A DNA stretch of 64,000 bases from UMGS1783 sp900555065 (GTDB lineage: Bacteria; Bacillota; Clostridia; Oscillospirales; UMGS1783), in the NCBI GenBank assembly GCA_937991645.1, contig CALKPL010000025.1, forward strand, positions 310,001 to 374,000, written 5' to 3'. Position 1 is the stretch's first letter. Each line of letters opens with the position of its first letter. The notes under the pieces are model-generated. The model saw only the letters and a list, made by a program, of their open reading frames with translations. It had not been told where the DNA came from and made no database searches. Below are positions 8,882 to 17,651 of the stretch, in pieces. Position numbers and translations under genes: made by a program.

Positions 8882-8925
8882 GGACTTCTTGCTCAGACTG
8901 TGACGGAGCGTGGGACTTGCCTGCG
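8711..8925 (+). repeat. Left copy of a diverged direct repeat flanking the glycosyltransferase gene
   Basis: This segment (3' end of the membrane gene plus a broken 5' end of a dCMP deaminase gene) matches 10120-10352 over almost its whole length, with many base substitutions and small indels. Long identical blocks include GAGAGCGTTTCGATCGTATG and GCGCAGAAGAGATA. See the right copy for the intact junction. Confidence 0.85.
8864..8925 (+). pseudogene. 5' fragment of a dCMP deaminase gene
   Basis: The bases from TTGCGCAGAAGAGATAG to GGGACTTGCCTGCG correspond to codons 1-25 of the intact gene at 10279. Compared with the intact copy, the ATG has become TTG, about 13 bases are missing after codon 7 (shifting the frame), and similarity ends abruptly near 8925. 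It is a remnant left by duplication or recombination. Confidence 0.75.
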
Positions 8926-9097
8926 CTTGCTCGACTCGTTCGGGTATTTCAGGATGGCAGGCAGTTACGCTTTTTATAATTTGATTGACTTCAGCGACTA
9001 GAATAATTTCGTTTTGGGCAGTTATTTGCACGATGTTCCGCACCGAAAGCATACCGGGGACATATGGCAGACAATCTGCCGAAGAAAGAGAGAAAGA

Positions 9098-10099
9098 ATG
9101 ACTGTATCTTTTGTTGTTGTGGCGTATAATGCGCAAAATACTCTTCCCTCGCTCCTGAAAGATCTGTGCGCGCAAGACTATCCGCATGAGAAAATTGAGG
9201 TTCTTCTTATCGACAGTATGTCCAAAGACGGCACGCGGGCAGTGATGGAATCCTTTGCCGCAGAAGACCATGGGTTTCAGAAAGTGGTCTTGCTGGAGAA
9301 CCCCGGAAAGACCCTGCCCTGCGGCTGTAATGTGGCCTTGAAGAATTATACCGGCGACGCCATCGTCCGTCTGGATGCACATTCCAATATTGATCCTGAT
9401 TTCATCTCCAAAAATGTGGAGATTCTGGAAAGCGGAGAGGACATCAGCGGGGGGCAGGTGGAAAGCATCCTTGCTAACGATACCCCATTCCAGCGCACTC
9501 TTCTCCTAGCGGAAAATTCCGCGTTTTGCGGTGGGGTTGCGGCGTTTCGCCGTCTAACCGCAAGAACCTATGTCAATACTATGGCGTTTGCGATGTATCG
9601 CAGAGAAGTATACGACAAGGTCGGCCTTTATAATGAGAATCTCGCCCGGACGGAAGATAATGATATGAGTTACCGTATCGGGCTTGCCGGATATAAAATG
9701 TGCTGCGATCCTGTTATTAAGACCCGTCGGGTCATTCGCAGCTCCTTTAAGGCATTGTTGCGGCAAAAATACCTTAACGGCTATTGGATCGGAAAAACGA
9801 TGGGTATACAGCCGAAATGTTTTTCGTTGTTCCATTTTGTACCGCTCATTTTTGTTTTCGGGATTCTTTTCACCACTGTTCTTGCCTGTGTGGGATTCCC
9901 TATGCTTGCGGCTGTAATGTGGACATTGTATGCCGTTGCCGCCGTCGGCGCCTCGATTCTTGATATGCGCCGGACGCCTTTTGTCTGGACCCACCTTCTC
10001 CTGCCCTTTGTCTTTCTGGCGCTGCATGTTGCTTACGGCGTTGGAACTCTCGTTGGACTGATTGCACTGCCCTTCTGGCTGAGAAAAATAAAAAAATAA
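9098..10099 (+). CDS. Family 2 glycosyltransferase, membrane-associated
   Basis: Transfers a sugar from an activated donor, probably to a cell-surface polymer. The N-terminal GT-A domain begins SFVVVAYNAQNTL and carries the DID/DAH-type acidic positions (LLIDSMSKDGT near 39-49 and VRLDAHSN near 91-98) and a late TEDNDMSYR motif typical of the acceptor-side acidic residues. Three hydrophobic segments fill the last 90 or so residues. The ATG at 9098 is chosen for its AGAGAGAAAG leader and the family-typical N-terminus; the frame is open upstream to 9014. It sits between the two diverged repeats and looks less GC-rich than its neighbours, suggesting it was acquired. The acceptor is unknown. Confidence 0.88.
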   Translation: MTVSFVVVAYNAQNTLPSLLKDLCAQDYPHEKIEVLLIDSMSKDGTRAVMESFAAEDHGFQKVVLLENPGKTLPCGCNVALKNYTGDAIVRLDAHSNIDPDFISKNVEILESGEDISGGQVESILANDTPFQRTLLLAENSAFCGGVAAFRRLTARTYVNTMAFAMYRREVYDKVGLYNENLARTEDNDMSYRIGLAGYKMCCDPVIKTRRVIRSSFKALLRQKYLNGYWIGKTMGIQPKCFSLFHFVPLIFVFGILFTTVLACVGFPMLAAVMWTLYAVAAVGASILDMRRTPFVWTHLLLPFVFLALHVAYGVGTLVGLIALPFWLRKIKK

Positions 10100-10119
10100 T
10101 AGGGTATTTACCTGATACG

Positions 10120-10352
10120 CATTTTTTCCGCCCGGCACCGCGTACGCAGAGAGCGTTTCGATCGTATGCCGGTTCACAGGCGCGATCACGATTCTGTTTG
10201 CATGGGCCTTTATCAGCGTCGTACGGACCAGCGACGGCAAAAGTGTTTTTCAGCTGCGAAAGAGAGGAGATAATTCAAATGCGCAGAAGAGATAAGGACA
10301 ACTACTATTTGGACATTGCGCAGACTGTGGCGGAGCGCGGGACTTGCCTGCG
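10120..10352 (+). repeat. Right copy of the diverged direct repeat, carrying the intact dCMP deaminase start
   Basis: In one frame it encodes the last 50 or so codons of a relative of the 8039-8881 membrane protein (PGTAYAESVSIVCRF, ending NAQKR and a stop), and it runs into the first 25 codons of the dCMP deaminase gene. The membrane-protein stop overlaps the deaminase start. The membrane-protein fragment has no start and is a remnant. Confidence 0.85.
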
Positions 10353-10767
10353 GCGCAATTTCGGCGCGATTATCGTAAAGGACGACAATATTATTTCTAC
10401 GGGGTACACGGGCGCGCCAAGGGGCAGGAAAAACTGCTGCGACATCAATGATTGTATACGGGACGACCTGAACATCCCGCACGGGGAGCGGTTTGAACTT
10501 TGCCGCAGCGTCCATGCCGAGGCAAACGCGATTATTGCCGCGGCGCGGGACAAGATGCTGCAGGGCGTGATGTATATCGTGTGTATGGACGCGAAAAGCG
10601 GCGAAATCGTAGCGGGCGTGACCTCCTGCGCCATGTGCAAAAAACTGATTATTAACGCGGGGCTTTCAAAGGTCGTTATACGGGACACAAAAGACGACTA
10701 CCGCGTAATCGCCGTTCGCGACTGGATATTCAAAGATGAATCGCTCTCTGTAACGGCGGAAATGTGA
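10279..10767 (+). CDS. dCMP deaminase family protein (ComEB-like)
   Basis: A zinc-dependent cytidine/deoxycytidylate deaminase of 162 residues, most likely converting dCMP to dUMP for dTMP synthesis. The zinc and catalytic motif HAEANAI (about 78-84) and the second zinc site SCAMCKK (about 115-121, where many relatives have PCxxC) are both present, and the N-terminal YYLDIAQTVAERGTC is typical. The start ATG at 10279 follows AGAGGAGATAATTCAA. It overlaps the remnant of the membrane-protein gene and is followed by two hairpins. Confidence 0.9.
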   Translation: MRRRDKDNYYLDIAQTVAERGTCLRRNFGAIIVKDDNIISTGYTGAPRGRKNCCDINDCIRDDLNIPHGERFELCRSVHAEANAIIAAARDKMLQGVMYIVCMDAKSGEIVAGVTSCAMCKKLIINAGLSKVVIRDTKDDYRVIAVRDWIFKDESLSVTAEM

Positions 10768-10774
10768 GATAAAA

Positions 10775-10801
10775 GGGCCGGGCGCGATATGCGCCCGGCC
10801 C
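10775..10801. terminator. GC-rich terminator hairpin between convergent genes
   Basis: A perfect 11-bp stem (GGGCCGGGCGC with GCGCCCGGCCC, loop GATAT). On the minus strand it is followed by TTTT, so it fits best as the terminator of gatB; it may also act on the dCMP deaminase transcript. Confidence 0.75.
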
Positions 10802-10814
10802 GAACAATTAAATG

Positions 10815-10835
10815 CGCCGGAGTCGTCCTCCGGCG
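10815..10835 (+). terminator. Terminator for the dCMP deaminase gene
   Basis: An 8-bp stem (CGCCGGAG with CTCCGGCG, 5-base loop) is followed on the plus strand by the T-rich TATTTATATTTA. Confidence 0.6.
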
Positions 10836-10844
10836 TATTTATAT

Positions 10845-12278
10845 TTATGAAAGCAGTTCTTTCAAAATCTCGTTTACAAGTTTCGGGTTCGCCTTGCCCT
10901 TGGAAGCTTTCATCGACTGTCCGACCAAGAATCCGAAAGCGTTCATCTTTCCCGATTTATAGTCGTTTACCGACTTCTCGTTCTCGGCGAGCACCTGTTC
11001 GATCAGGGCACGGATGCTGTCCGTATCGCTGATCTGGACAAGGCCCAGTTCTTCAATCAGCACGGCGGGGTCTTTACCGGTTTCAAAAATCTCCTGCAGC
11101 ACTTTTTTACCGGCGCTTTGGGAGATTGTCCCCTTCTCGATCAGCGCAAGCAGCTCCACGAGCTTCTGCGGCGTGAGCAGACTGTCCGCCACGTCGATTT
11201 CCAGTTCGTTGAGGCGTTTGGCAACGTCGCCGAGAAGCCAATTGGCAATCTGTTTTGCGCTGCCGGGCGCAAAGGCCAGGCACTGATCGAAAAAGCCGGC
11301 GCGCGCAGGCGCGAATACAAGCTGTTCCGCATCGGCATACGGCAGACCGAGCTGCTGATAATACCGCGTAAGCTTTGCTACGGGAAGTTCTGGCTGCTCT
11401 TTTTCAACCTGGTTCACCCACGCGTCGTCAATCACAATCGGGCAGAGGTCTGGATCCGGAAAATAGCGGTACTCGAACGCATCCTCTTTGCTGCGGAGCA
11501 GCGTGTTTTTACCCTTGACGTCGTCCCACCGCCGCGTCTCCTGTTCGACCGTGCCGCCGCTCTCCAGCAGCTTGACCTGGCGCTTGTATTCATAGTCGAT
11601 TGCGCGTTCAGCGGCGGAGAAAGAGTTGACGTTTTTCATCTCCACACGCGTGCCGAACGTATCGCTCCCCTTTTCGCGTACGGAAACGTTGATATCGCAG
11701 CGAATAGAACCCTCCTGCATTTTGCAGTCGGAAATGCCCAGGTAAAGCAGGATGAGGCGGATTGTTTCCAGAAAGTCTTTGGCCTGCCGACTCGAACGAA
11801 GGTCGGGCTCGGTGACGATCTCGATCAGGGGAACGCCGCAGCGGTTATAGTCGACAAGCGAGCCGCCTAGCGCCGATTCGTGCGTAAGCTTGCCTGCGTC
11901 CTCTTCGATATGGATACGGGTAATCCGACAGTTGTACAGCGCGCCTTCGGAATAATAGTCCACCGCACCGGCTTCGCATACGGGCAGGTCGAACTGCGAA
12001 ATCTGATAGGCCTTGGGCAGATCGGGATAGAAATAATTCTTGCGGTCGGATTTGCACAGGCGGTTTATGCGGCAGCCGAGGGCCGCGCCCATACGCATGC
12101 AGGAGTCAACAACCGTCCTGTTGAGCACGGGCAGCACGCCGGGAAAACCCATGCAGACCGGACAGCAGTTGGTGTTCGGCTCCGCCCCGAACTCGTTTTT
12201 GCAGGCGCAGAATATTTTGGTTTTGGTATTCAGTTCCGCGTGGATCTCAAGACCCACGACAAGCTCGTATTCTCTCAT
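10845..12278 (-). CDS. gatB: Asp-tRNA(Asn)/Glu-tRNA(Gln) amidotransferase subunit B
   Basis: The tRNA-binding and kinase-like subunit of GatCAB, which amidates misacylated Glu-tRNA(Gln) and/or Asp-tRNA(Asn). The 477-residue length is normal. The N-terminal VGLEIHAELNTKTKIFCAC, the CPVCMGFPGVLPVLN zinc-region segment, the HIEEDAGK motif and the C-terminal YqeY-like helical tail are all present. It overlaps gatA by 4 bases and is last in yunB-ligA-gatC-gatA-gatB. Confidence 0.97.
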   Translation of the reverse strand: MREYELVVGLEIHAELNTKTKIFCACKNEFGAEPNTNCCPVCMGFPGVLPVLNRTVVDSCMRMGAALGCRINRLCKSDRKNYFYPDLPKAYQISQFDLPVCEAGAVDYYSEGALYNCRITRIHIEEDAGKLTHESALGGSLVDYNRCGVPLIEIVTEPDLRSSRQAKDFLETIRLILLYLGISDCKMQEGSIRCDINVSVREKGSDTFGTRVEMKNVNSFSAAERAIDYEYKRQVKLLESGGTVEQETRRWDDVKGKNTLLRSKEDAFEYRYFPDPDLCPIVIDDAWVNQVEKEQPELPVAKLTRYYQQLGLPYADAEQLVFAPARAGFFDQCLAFAPGSAKQIANWLLGDVAKRLNELEIDVADSLLTPQKLVELLALIEKGTISQSAGKKVLQEIFETGKDPAVLIEELGLVQISDTDSIRALIEQVLAENEKSVNDYKSGKMNAFGFLVGQSMKASKGKANPKLVNEILKELLS

Positions 12279-13756
12279 GCGCGCTCCCCTCCCCGGACGG
12301 CCGCAGGCACGCCGATTTTCATATCCGTATGCCGCTCGTAGGCATACGCGCCGCTCACAAGCATCCTGTCGGACAAGTGGTTGCCGATAAGCTGCATCCC
12401 GACCGGCATACCGTTGCCGTCGCGCCCGCAGGGAACGCTGACGGCGGGGACGCCGGCAATATTGATCGACACGGTGCAGAGGTCAACCATATACATCATG
12501 CGCGGGTCGTCAACGCGCTCGCCGAGCTTGAACGTCTCGACCGGCATGGTGGGCGTGACGAGCATATCGTACTTCTCAAACGCTGCGCGGAAATTGCTGC
12601 GCATAAGCCGCTGAGCAGCCAGGGCCTTCTTGTAATATGCGTCGTAATAGCCGGAACTGAGCACATAATTGCCCAGCAGAATCCGGCGTTTTACCTCGGC
12701 GCCAAAGCCCTCGGTACGGCTGCGCAGATAGAGATCGTTGAGATTGTCAAAGTCCGCGGCGCGGTACCCGTATTTTATGCCGTCATAGCGCGCGAGGTTG
12801 GAAGAAGCCTCAGCGGAGGCAAGGATGTAATAAGTCGGAATGGCATATTCAAGCAGGGGCAGCGACATTTCTTCCACAACCGCGCCCATTTTCTCGTATT
12901 CCAACGCCGCGCTGCGCACGGCGTCCAGCACGCTGTCCGGAATCCCGCCGGAGAAATACTCCTTCGGCAGGCCGATACGCCTGCCTTTCATGTCCTCTCC
13001 TAGCGCCTGTGTAAAGTCGGGATATTCCCGGTCAAGGGAAGTGGAGTCGCGTCCGTCGTGGCCGTACAGGACGTTGCAGAGCATGGCGATATCAAGCGCG
13101 CTGCGGCCGAACGGTCCGATCTGGTCCAGAGAGGACGCGTATGCGACCAGTCCATAGCGGGATACGGCGCCATAGGTTGGTTTCAGGCCGAAGACGCCGC
13201 AGCAGGACGCGGGCTGGCGTATCGATCCGCCTGTGTCGGATCCGATGGACACGGCGCATTCCATAGCCGCCAGGGCCGCGGCCGAGCCGCCGGAGGAACC
13301 GCCGGGGATCCGTGAGGGGTCGTGCGGGTTTTTCGTCGGTTTAAATGCGGAATTTTCGCAGGAGGAGCCCATGGCGAACTCGTCCATATTGGTCTTGCCC
13401 GTGATGACCATATCGTTTTCCAGCAGTTTTTCCGTAACCGCCGCGTGATAAGGCGGGCGAAACGTTTCCAGCATGCGCGAGGCGCAGGTGGTCGGCTCGC
13501 CCTGGATGCAGATATTGTCTTTCACAGCGACAGGGATACCAGCCAGCGGCGAAAGCGTTTTGCCTGCGGCGAGCTTTTCGTCCACTGCGGCGGCCTGACG
13601 CAGCGCCGATTCCTCTGAAAGGTTTATGTAAGCGTCAACCATGCTCTCCACTGCGCGTATTCTCTGAAAGACGCTCTCTGTGATCTCCTTTGCGCTCACC
13701 CGTTTTTCACGGAGCATAGCGGCCAATTCATGGGCGGTGTATTCATACAATTCCAT
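12275..13756 (-). CDS. gatA: Asp-tRNA(Asn)/Glu-tRNA(Gln) amidotransferase subunit A
   Basis: The glutaminase (amidase-signature) subunit that supplies ammonia for tRNA-dependent Gln/Asn formation. The Ser-cisSer-Lys triad region is clear: Lys in VAVKDNICIQG (about 78-88) and the two serines in GGSSGGSAA and GSDTGGSIRQPA. With the start at 13754-13756 (AAGGAG spaced before the ATG) it is 493 residues, normal for GatA. The frame is open for 50 codons further upstream, but those would overlap gatC and do not resemble GatA. Confidence 0.97.
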   Translation of the reverse strand: MELYEYTAHELAAMLREKRVSAKEITESVFQRIRAVESMVDAYINLSEESALRQAAAVDEKLAAGKTLSPLAGIPVAVKDNICIQGEPTTCASRMLETFRPPYHAAVTEKLLENDMVITGKTNMDEFAMGSSCENSAFKPTKNPHDPSRIPGGSSGGSAAALAAMECAVSIGSDTGGSIRQPASCCGVFGLKPTYGAVSRYGLVAYASSLDQIGPFGRSALDIAMLCNVLYGHDGRDSTSLDREYPDFTQALGEDMKGRRIGLPKEYFSGGIPDSVLDAVRSAALEYEKMGAVVEEMSLPLLEYAIPTYYILASAEASSNLARYDGIKYGYRAADFDNLNDLYLRSRTEGFGAEVKRRILLGNYVLSSGYYDAYYKKALAAQRLMRSNFRAAFEKYDMLVTPTMPVETFKLGERVDDPRMMYMVDLCTVSINIAGVPAVSVPCGRDGNGMPVGMQLIGNHLSDRMLVSGAYAYERHTDMKIGVPAAVRGGERA

Positions 13757-13766
13757 AGCGAACTCC

Positions 13767-14066
13767 TTATTCGACGATTTTGGGGACGAAGAAACAGCCC
13801 TGTTCCTGAGACGGCGCGTTTTCCAGCAGCAGCTCGCGCGCCACGGAGGGGCGCACCTCATCTGCACGGAACACGTTATACGGGCCTTCGCCCGTGTAAC
13901 GGTCAAACTGCGGGTCGATTTCCAGCTCGCCTAACTTGTCCACCATCTCAATGATGCCTTCCATGTCCTGTTTCAGCCGTGCATATTCCGCCTCCGGTAT
14001 ATCCAGCATGGAGAGCTTTGCGATACGGCTGATTTCCTGATCCGTGATCTTTGTCATAATACCCAC
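13767..14066 (-). CDS. gatC: Asp-tRNA(Asn)/Glu-tRNA(Gln) amidotransferase subunit C
   Basis: The small 99-residue subunit that wraps around GatA and GatB and stabilises the complex. The typical IAKLSMLDIPEAE start, the EIIEMVDKLGELE helix and the C-terminal RADEVRPS and NAPSQEQGCFFVPKIVE segments are present. It lies 2 bases after ligA and 10 bases before gatA, as expected for subunits made in fixed ratio. Confidence 0.95.
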   Translation of the reverse strand: MGIMTKITDQEISRIAKLSMLDIPEAEYARLKQDMEGIIEMVDKLGELEIDPQFDRYTGEGPYNVFRADEVRPSVARELLLENAPSQEQGCFFVPKIVE

Positions 14067-14068
14067 CC

Positions 14069-16048
14069 TTATTGTTGTAGCATCTGTTCAAACTGTTCTT
14101 CCGTAACGACGGGGATTTCCAGCGCGCGCGCTTTATCCAGCTTACTGCCGGCGTCCTCGCCTGCGAGCACGTAGCTTGTCTTTTTCGAGACGCTTCCGGC
14201 AACCTTACCGCCGCGCGCCTCTATCAGCGCTTTCGCCTCGTCGCGCGTGTAGCGGCTGAGCCTGCCCGTCAATACAAAATTATACCCTAAAAACCGCTGG
14301 TCTACAAGTGTTTTTTCATAGGGAAAGGAAAAGCCCGCCGCTTTCAGGCGGCCGATAAGTTCTACGGTCTCCGCAAGCGCGAAATACTGCGAGATATGGC
14401 GCGCCGTGATTTCCCCGATCTCCGGGATTGCGTCGAGCTGTTCCACGGTGGCGGAGAGCAGCGCGTCGATATCGCCGAAGGTGTCGGCAAGCAGCCTGGC
14501 CGTCTCCCTGCCCACCTGCCGTATGCCAAGCGCATAAATCACCCTGTCCAGCGGCGACTGTTTCGAGCGCTCTATGGCAGAAAGCAGGTTTTCCGTGGAT
14601 TTTGCGCCCATACGTTCCAGCTGCGATACCTGCGCAAAGGTAAGACCGTACAGGTCGGCGGGGCTTTGGACTAGCCCGCTGTCCACAAGCTGCTGGATCA
14701 CGGCGGGACCGAGGCCCTCTATATCCAGCGCGTCCCGCGAACAGAAGTGTATCAGATGGCGCGTCAGCTGCGCCGGGCAGGCCGAATTGTCGCAGCGCAC
14801 GGCGGCCCCGCCTTCATCCCGAAACACCGCGGCGCCGCAAGATGGACAGTGCGACGGGAGCGCATACGGAACTGCGTCCGCCGGGCGCCTGTCCAGCGCA
14901 ACCTCCACGATTTCCGGAATAATGTCCCCCGCCTTACGGACGACGACCGTATCCCCGATCCGAATATCGCGGCTGGAGATAAAATCGCTGTTGTGCAGGG
15001 TGGCGCGGCTGACCGTGGTGCCGGCGATGCGCACCGGCTCCAATACCGCGTTCGGCGTGAGTACGCCAGTACGGCCGACCTGTACGATAATATCCAGCAG
15101 CCTGGTGAGCTGCTGTTCGGGCGGGTATTTATACGCGAGCTGCCAGCGCGGACATTTGGCCGTGCTGCCGAGCGCAAGACGCTGCTCGATGCTGTCCACT
15201 TTGATGGCGGCGCCGTCAATGCCGAACGGGAACTGGTCCCGGTTTTGGTTCATCCGTTCGATTTCCGCGATCACGTCCTCTATATCCGAAAAGGGGCCCC
15301 AGTGCCGGTTTGCGGGGAATCCAAGCGCAGTCAGGGCCGTCATGGCTTCGTGATGGGTCGTAAAATCCAAGCCTTCGGCCTGCAGAATTCCGAACACACA
15401 GAGACTCAAACCGCGCTTGGCTGCGACGGAAGAATCGAGCTGGCGTATGGAACCGGCCGCAACGTTGCGGGGATTTGCAAACAGTGGTTCTCCCTGCGCG
15501 GCGCGCTCCTCGTTGAGACGCAGAAAGCGGTCCTTTGGCATATACACCTCGCCGCGCACCTCCAGAAACGCAACGGGCTTGCGAAGCTGCAGCGGCAGAG
15601 CGTGAATGGTTTTCAGGTTTTCCGTCACGTCTTCCCCGACAATGCCGTCGCCGCGGGTCGAGCCGCGGACAAACACGCCGTTTCTATATTCCAGAGACAC
15701 GGACAGGCCGTCGATTTTCGGCTCCAGGATATATGACGCCGGGCCGACCGCATCCCGCACGCGCCGGTCAAAAGCGCGGATTTCGTCATGGGAAAACGCG
15801 TCCTGCATACTGAGCATGGGAACCTGGTGGCGAACCTGTTCAAACTTCTCAAGCACCGCGCCGCCGACACGCTGCGTCGGCGACGCCGGGGACGCGTATT
15901 GAGGATACGCCTGTTCGAGCTCCGTCAGCTCGCGCATGAGTCGGTCATATTCGTAATCGGGGATTTCCGGCGCGTCTTCCACGTGGTATTTATAACTGTG
16001 GTGCGCGACAAGATCCGTCAGTTCCTGCATTCTCTTTTCTACGTCCAT
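14069..16048 (-). CDS. ligA: NAD-dependent DNA ligase
   Basis: Seals nicks during replication and repair using NAD+. Domains in order: the Ia NAD-binding domain, the adenylation domain with nucleophile Lys in the EPKIDGLS motif (near residue 110), the OB fold, the four-cysteine zinc finger (CPSCGAAVF and CDNSACP), helix-hairpin-helix repeats, and the C-terminal BRCT domain (LTGRLSRYTRDEAKALIEARGG region). I start at the ATG at 16046-16048, because GGGAG precedes it at 5 bases; an in-frame ATG four codons earlier has no such site. Result: 659 residues, normal length. Confidence 0.96.
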   Translation of the reverse strand: MDVEKRMQELTDLVAHHSYKYHVEDAPEIPDYEYDRLMRELTELEQAYPQYASPASPTQRVGGAVLEKFEQVRHQVPMLSMQDAFSHDEIRAFDRRVRDAVGPASYILEPKIDGLSVSLEYRNGVFVRGSTRGDGIVGEDVTENLKTIHALPLQLRKPVAFLEVRGEVYMPKDRFLRLNEERAAQGEPLFANPRNVAAGSIRQLDSSVAAKRGLSLCVFGILQAEGLDFTTHHEAMTALTALGFPANRHWGPFSDIEDVIAEIERMNQNRDQFPFGIDGAAIKVDSIEQRLALGSTAKCPRWQLAYKYPPEQQLTRLLDIIVQVGRTGVLTPNAVLEPVRIAGTTVSRATLHNSDFISSRDIRIGDTVVVRKAGDIIPEIVEVALDRRPADAVPYALPSHCPSCGAAVFRDEGGAAVRCDNSACPAQLTRHLIHFCSRDALDIEGLGPAVIQQLVDSGLVQSPADLYGLTFAQVSQLERMGAKSTENLLSAIERSKQSPLDRVIYALGIRQVGRETARLLADTFGDIDALLSATVEQLDAIPEIGEITARHISQYFALAETVELIGRLKAAGFSFPYEKTLVDQRFLGYNFVLTGRLSRYTRDEAKALIEARGGKVAGSVSKKTSYVLAGEDAGSKLDKARALEIPVVTEEQFEQMLQQ

Positions 16049-16069
16049 GTGTTCTCCCATCAGCGGAAT

Positions 16070-16801
16070 TCAGGATTCCGTATCGTCATAATAAAATTCG
16101 TTCAGGTCTAAAAAGTTGATCAGCTGATCCCATTTCTCCGCGTCTTCATCCGATCCGATATTTGTGTAGTTCTGCGGCACTTTGCCGATCAGCACCGACT
16201 CGCCGAGCACAATCGAGGTTTCGACCTGCGCGTATTCCGTCGCGGCGGGCATGACGATGGCGATTGTCGCGGACACCGAGAGAATGACCTGATGACGGGT
16301 CTGGTTTATGCCGGCAGCGGAAAAGGAATTGGTTATATCCGTCTCCACGAACCCTACGGGCGCGAGCTGGATGCGTATATTGGGACCGATACCGGAAAGC
16401 AGTTCGTTGTTGACAACAGTCCCCAAAGGGATTTCAACAACCGAATCCTGGATCTGGTCGACTTTGCTTTGGATGGCGATGGTCAGGCTTGCGCGCAGTT
16501 TGTTGATTTCCATCGTATTGGCTTTGAGCGCCGTGACATGGTTTTCCGCGTCCATCTCCAGCGTGATCAGGTCGTCATACCCTATCTCGGACACGCTAAG
16601 TTCCTGGTTGACGGCTGTGTTTATGGACATGGTGGCGATGGACTTCGCCTCCGCCACGGCAATCGGACAGATCATGGGGCGAAGGCGCTTCACTACATAA
16701 AACGTGCCGACTCCCAGTATCAGACAGCCGATCATCAGCGCGATCAGCATTTTTTTGATCCAGGGGGTGCGTCTCTTTCGCCGGAACATAGTCCTTCGCA
16801 T
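16070..16801 (-). CDS. yunB: Sporulation protein YunB
   Basis: A 243-residue protein with a very basic N-terminus, one membrane segment (about 20-38) and an extracytoplasmic domain with the YunB hallmarks: AEAKSIATMSINTAVN early, a VEIPLGTVVNNELLSG stretch in the middle, and TSIVLGESVLIGKVPQNY near the end. In Bacillus relatives it is a sigma-E-dependent sporulation gene of unclear biochemical role. The start at 16799-16801 is the likeliest, but no strong ribosome binding site is seen, and an ATG four codons later is possible. It is upstream of ligA on the same strand. Confidence 0.85.
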   Translation of the reverse strand: MRRTMFRRKRRTPWIKKMLIALMIGCLILGVGTFYVVKRLRPMICPIAVAEAKSIATMSINTAVNQELSVSEIGYDDLITLEMDAENHVTALKANTMEINKLRASLTIAIQSKVDQIQDSVVEIPLGTVVNNELLSGIGPNIRIQLAPVGFVETDITNSFSAAGINQTRHQVILSVSATIAIVMPAATEYAQVETSIVLGESVLIGKVPQNYTNIGSDEDAEKWDQLINFLDLNEFYYDDTES

Positions 16802-16924
16802 TGTCTCGCCGCTTTCTGTGTGGATTCCGAAAACCGGTACACAACAGTATATGCGAAAACAGTGCAAAAGGACATCAAAGCCGGAGTTTTTCCATGGATT
16901 TTAAGCCCAACGCCGCTAAAATCA

Positions 16925-17632
16925 CTAAATCACGCGCAGAAGCGCGCCGTAGTCGGACAGCGGCTGCTTTGGAACACAGACGGCGGTAACGCCGTGCGCT
17001 TGAAAAAAAGCTGCGATACGGGCAGCGTCCGGATGCGAATCAAGCGAGCCCAAAATGTACAGGCGCCCGTCCGATATCCGGCCGCAGCAGCCGCCGATGA
17101 AACCGAACGGATATCCTGCCAGCCGGATATGGCCGGAAGAGATGCGCAGCACGTCCATCCCCTGACGTAAGGCTGCATCCGCAATGGAAGGGTCCGCGGT
17201 TACAAGCGCGTTTTCTCCCGCCGCGACGGCGGAACAGTTGGCGTACCCCTGTTTTACGTCCACAACCGTCCACCCCGACTCCTCCGCCATGCGCAGGATC
17301 ACGGGATCGGTATGGGCGCGCAGACAGAACAATCGGCTGCCGACACGCAGTGCGTTATAGGCGATATTGTGCGGGTAGTCCGCGCGAAGGGGCGTACGGC
17401 CGCAAAGCAGTACACGCGCCGGCAGCAGCCCGCGGTAATGCGCATACAGCTCCGGACAGCAGACCATCCGTCCGTCGCCAGCGGAAAAAAGCTGCATATC
17501 CGGATGAAAGGACTCCGGTCCGGGCAGCACGGGATGACGGACCGTTTCGTATACCCTGTCTGTCAAGGCGCGGCGCAATACCGACGGCAGATTGCCGGCT
17601 ACGAGGACGGCCGGTTGCATATCGATCAACAT
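16925..17632 (-). CDS. Uncharacterised GME-fold-like protein (DUF6873-like)
   Basis: A 235-residue cytoplasmic protein with no signal or membrane segment. Repeating short units containing acidic and histidine positions (RAHTDPVILRMAEESGW, VTADPSIADAALRQGMDVL, GGCCGRISDGRLYILGSLDSH) recall the guanidino-group-modifying enzyme fold family annotated DUF6873 in clostridia. The activity is unknown. It follows the MacB-like permease by 19 bases on the same strand and may share its transcript. GGAGG lies only 3 bases before the ATG, so a TTG one codon later is an alternative start. Confidence 0.6.
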   Translation of the reverse strand: MLIDMQPAVLVAGNLPSVLRRALTDRVYETVRHPVLPGPESFHPDMQLFSAGDGRMVCCPELYAHYRGLLPARVLLCGRTPLRADYPHNIAYNALRVGSRLFCLRAHTDPVILRMAEESGWTVVDVKQGYANCSAVAAGENALVTADPSIADAALRQGMDVLRISSGHIRLAGYPFGFIGGCCGRISDGRLYILGSLDSHPDAARIAAFFQAHGVTAVCVPKQPLSDYGALLRVI

Positions 17633-17651
17633 AGACCTCCGGGTGATATCC

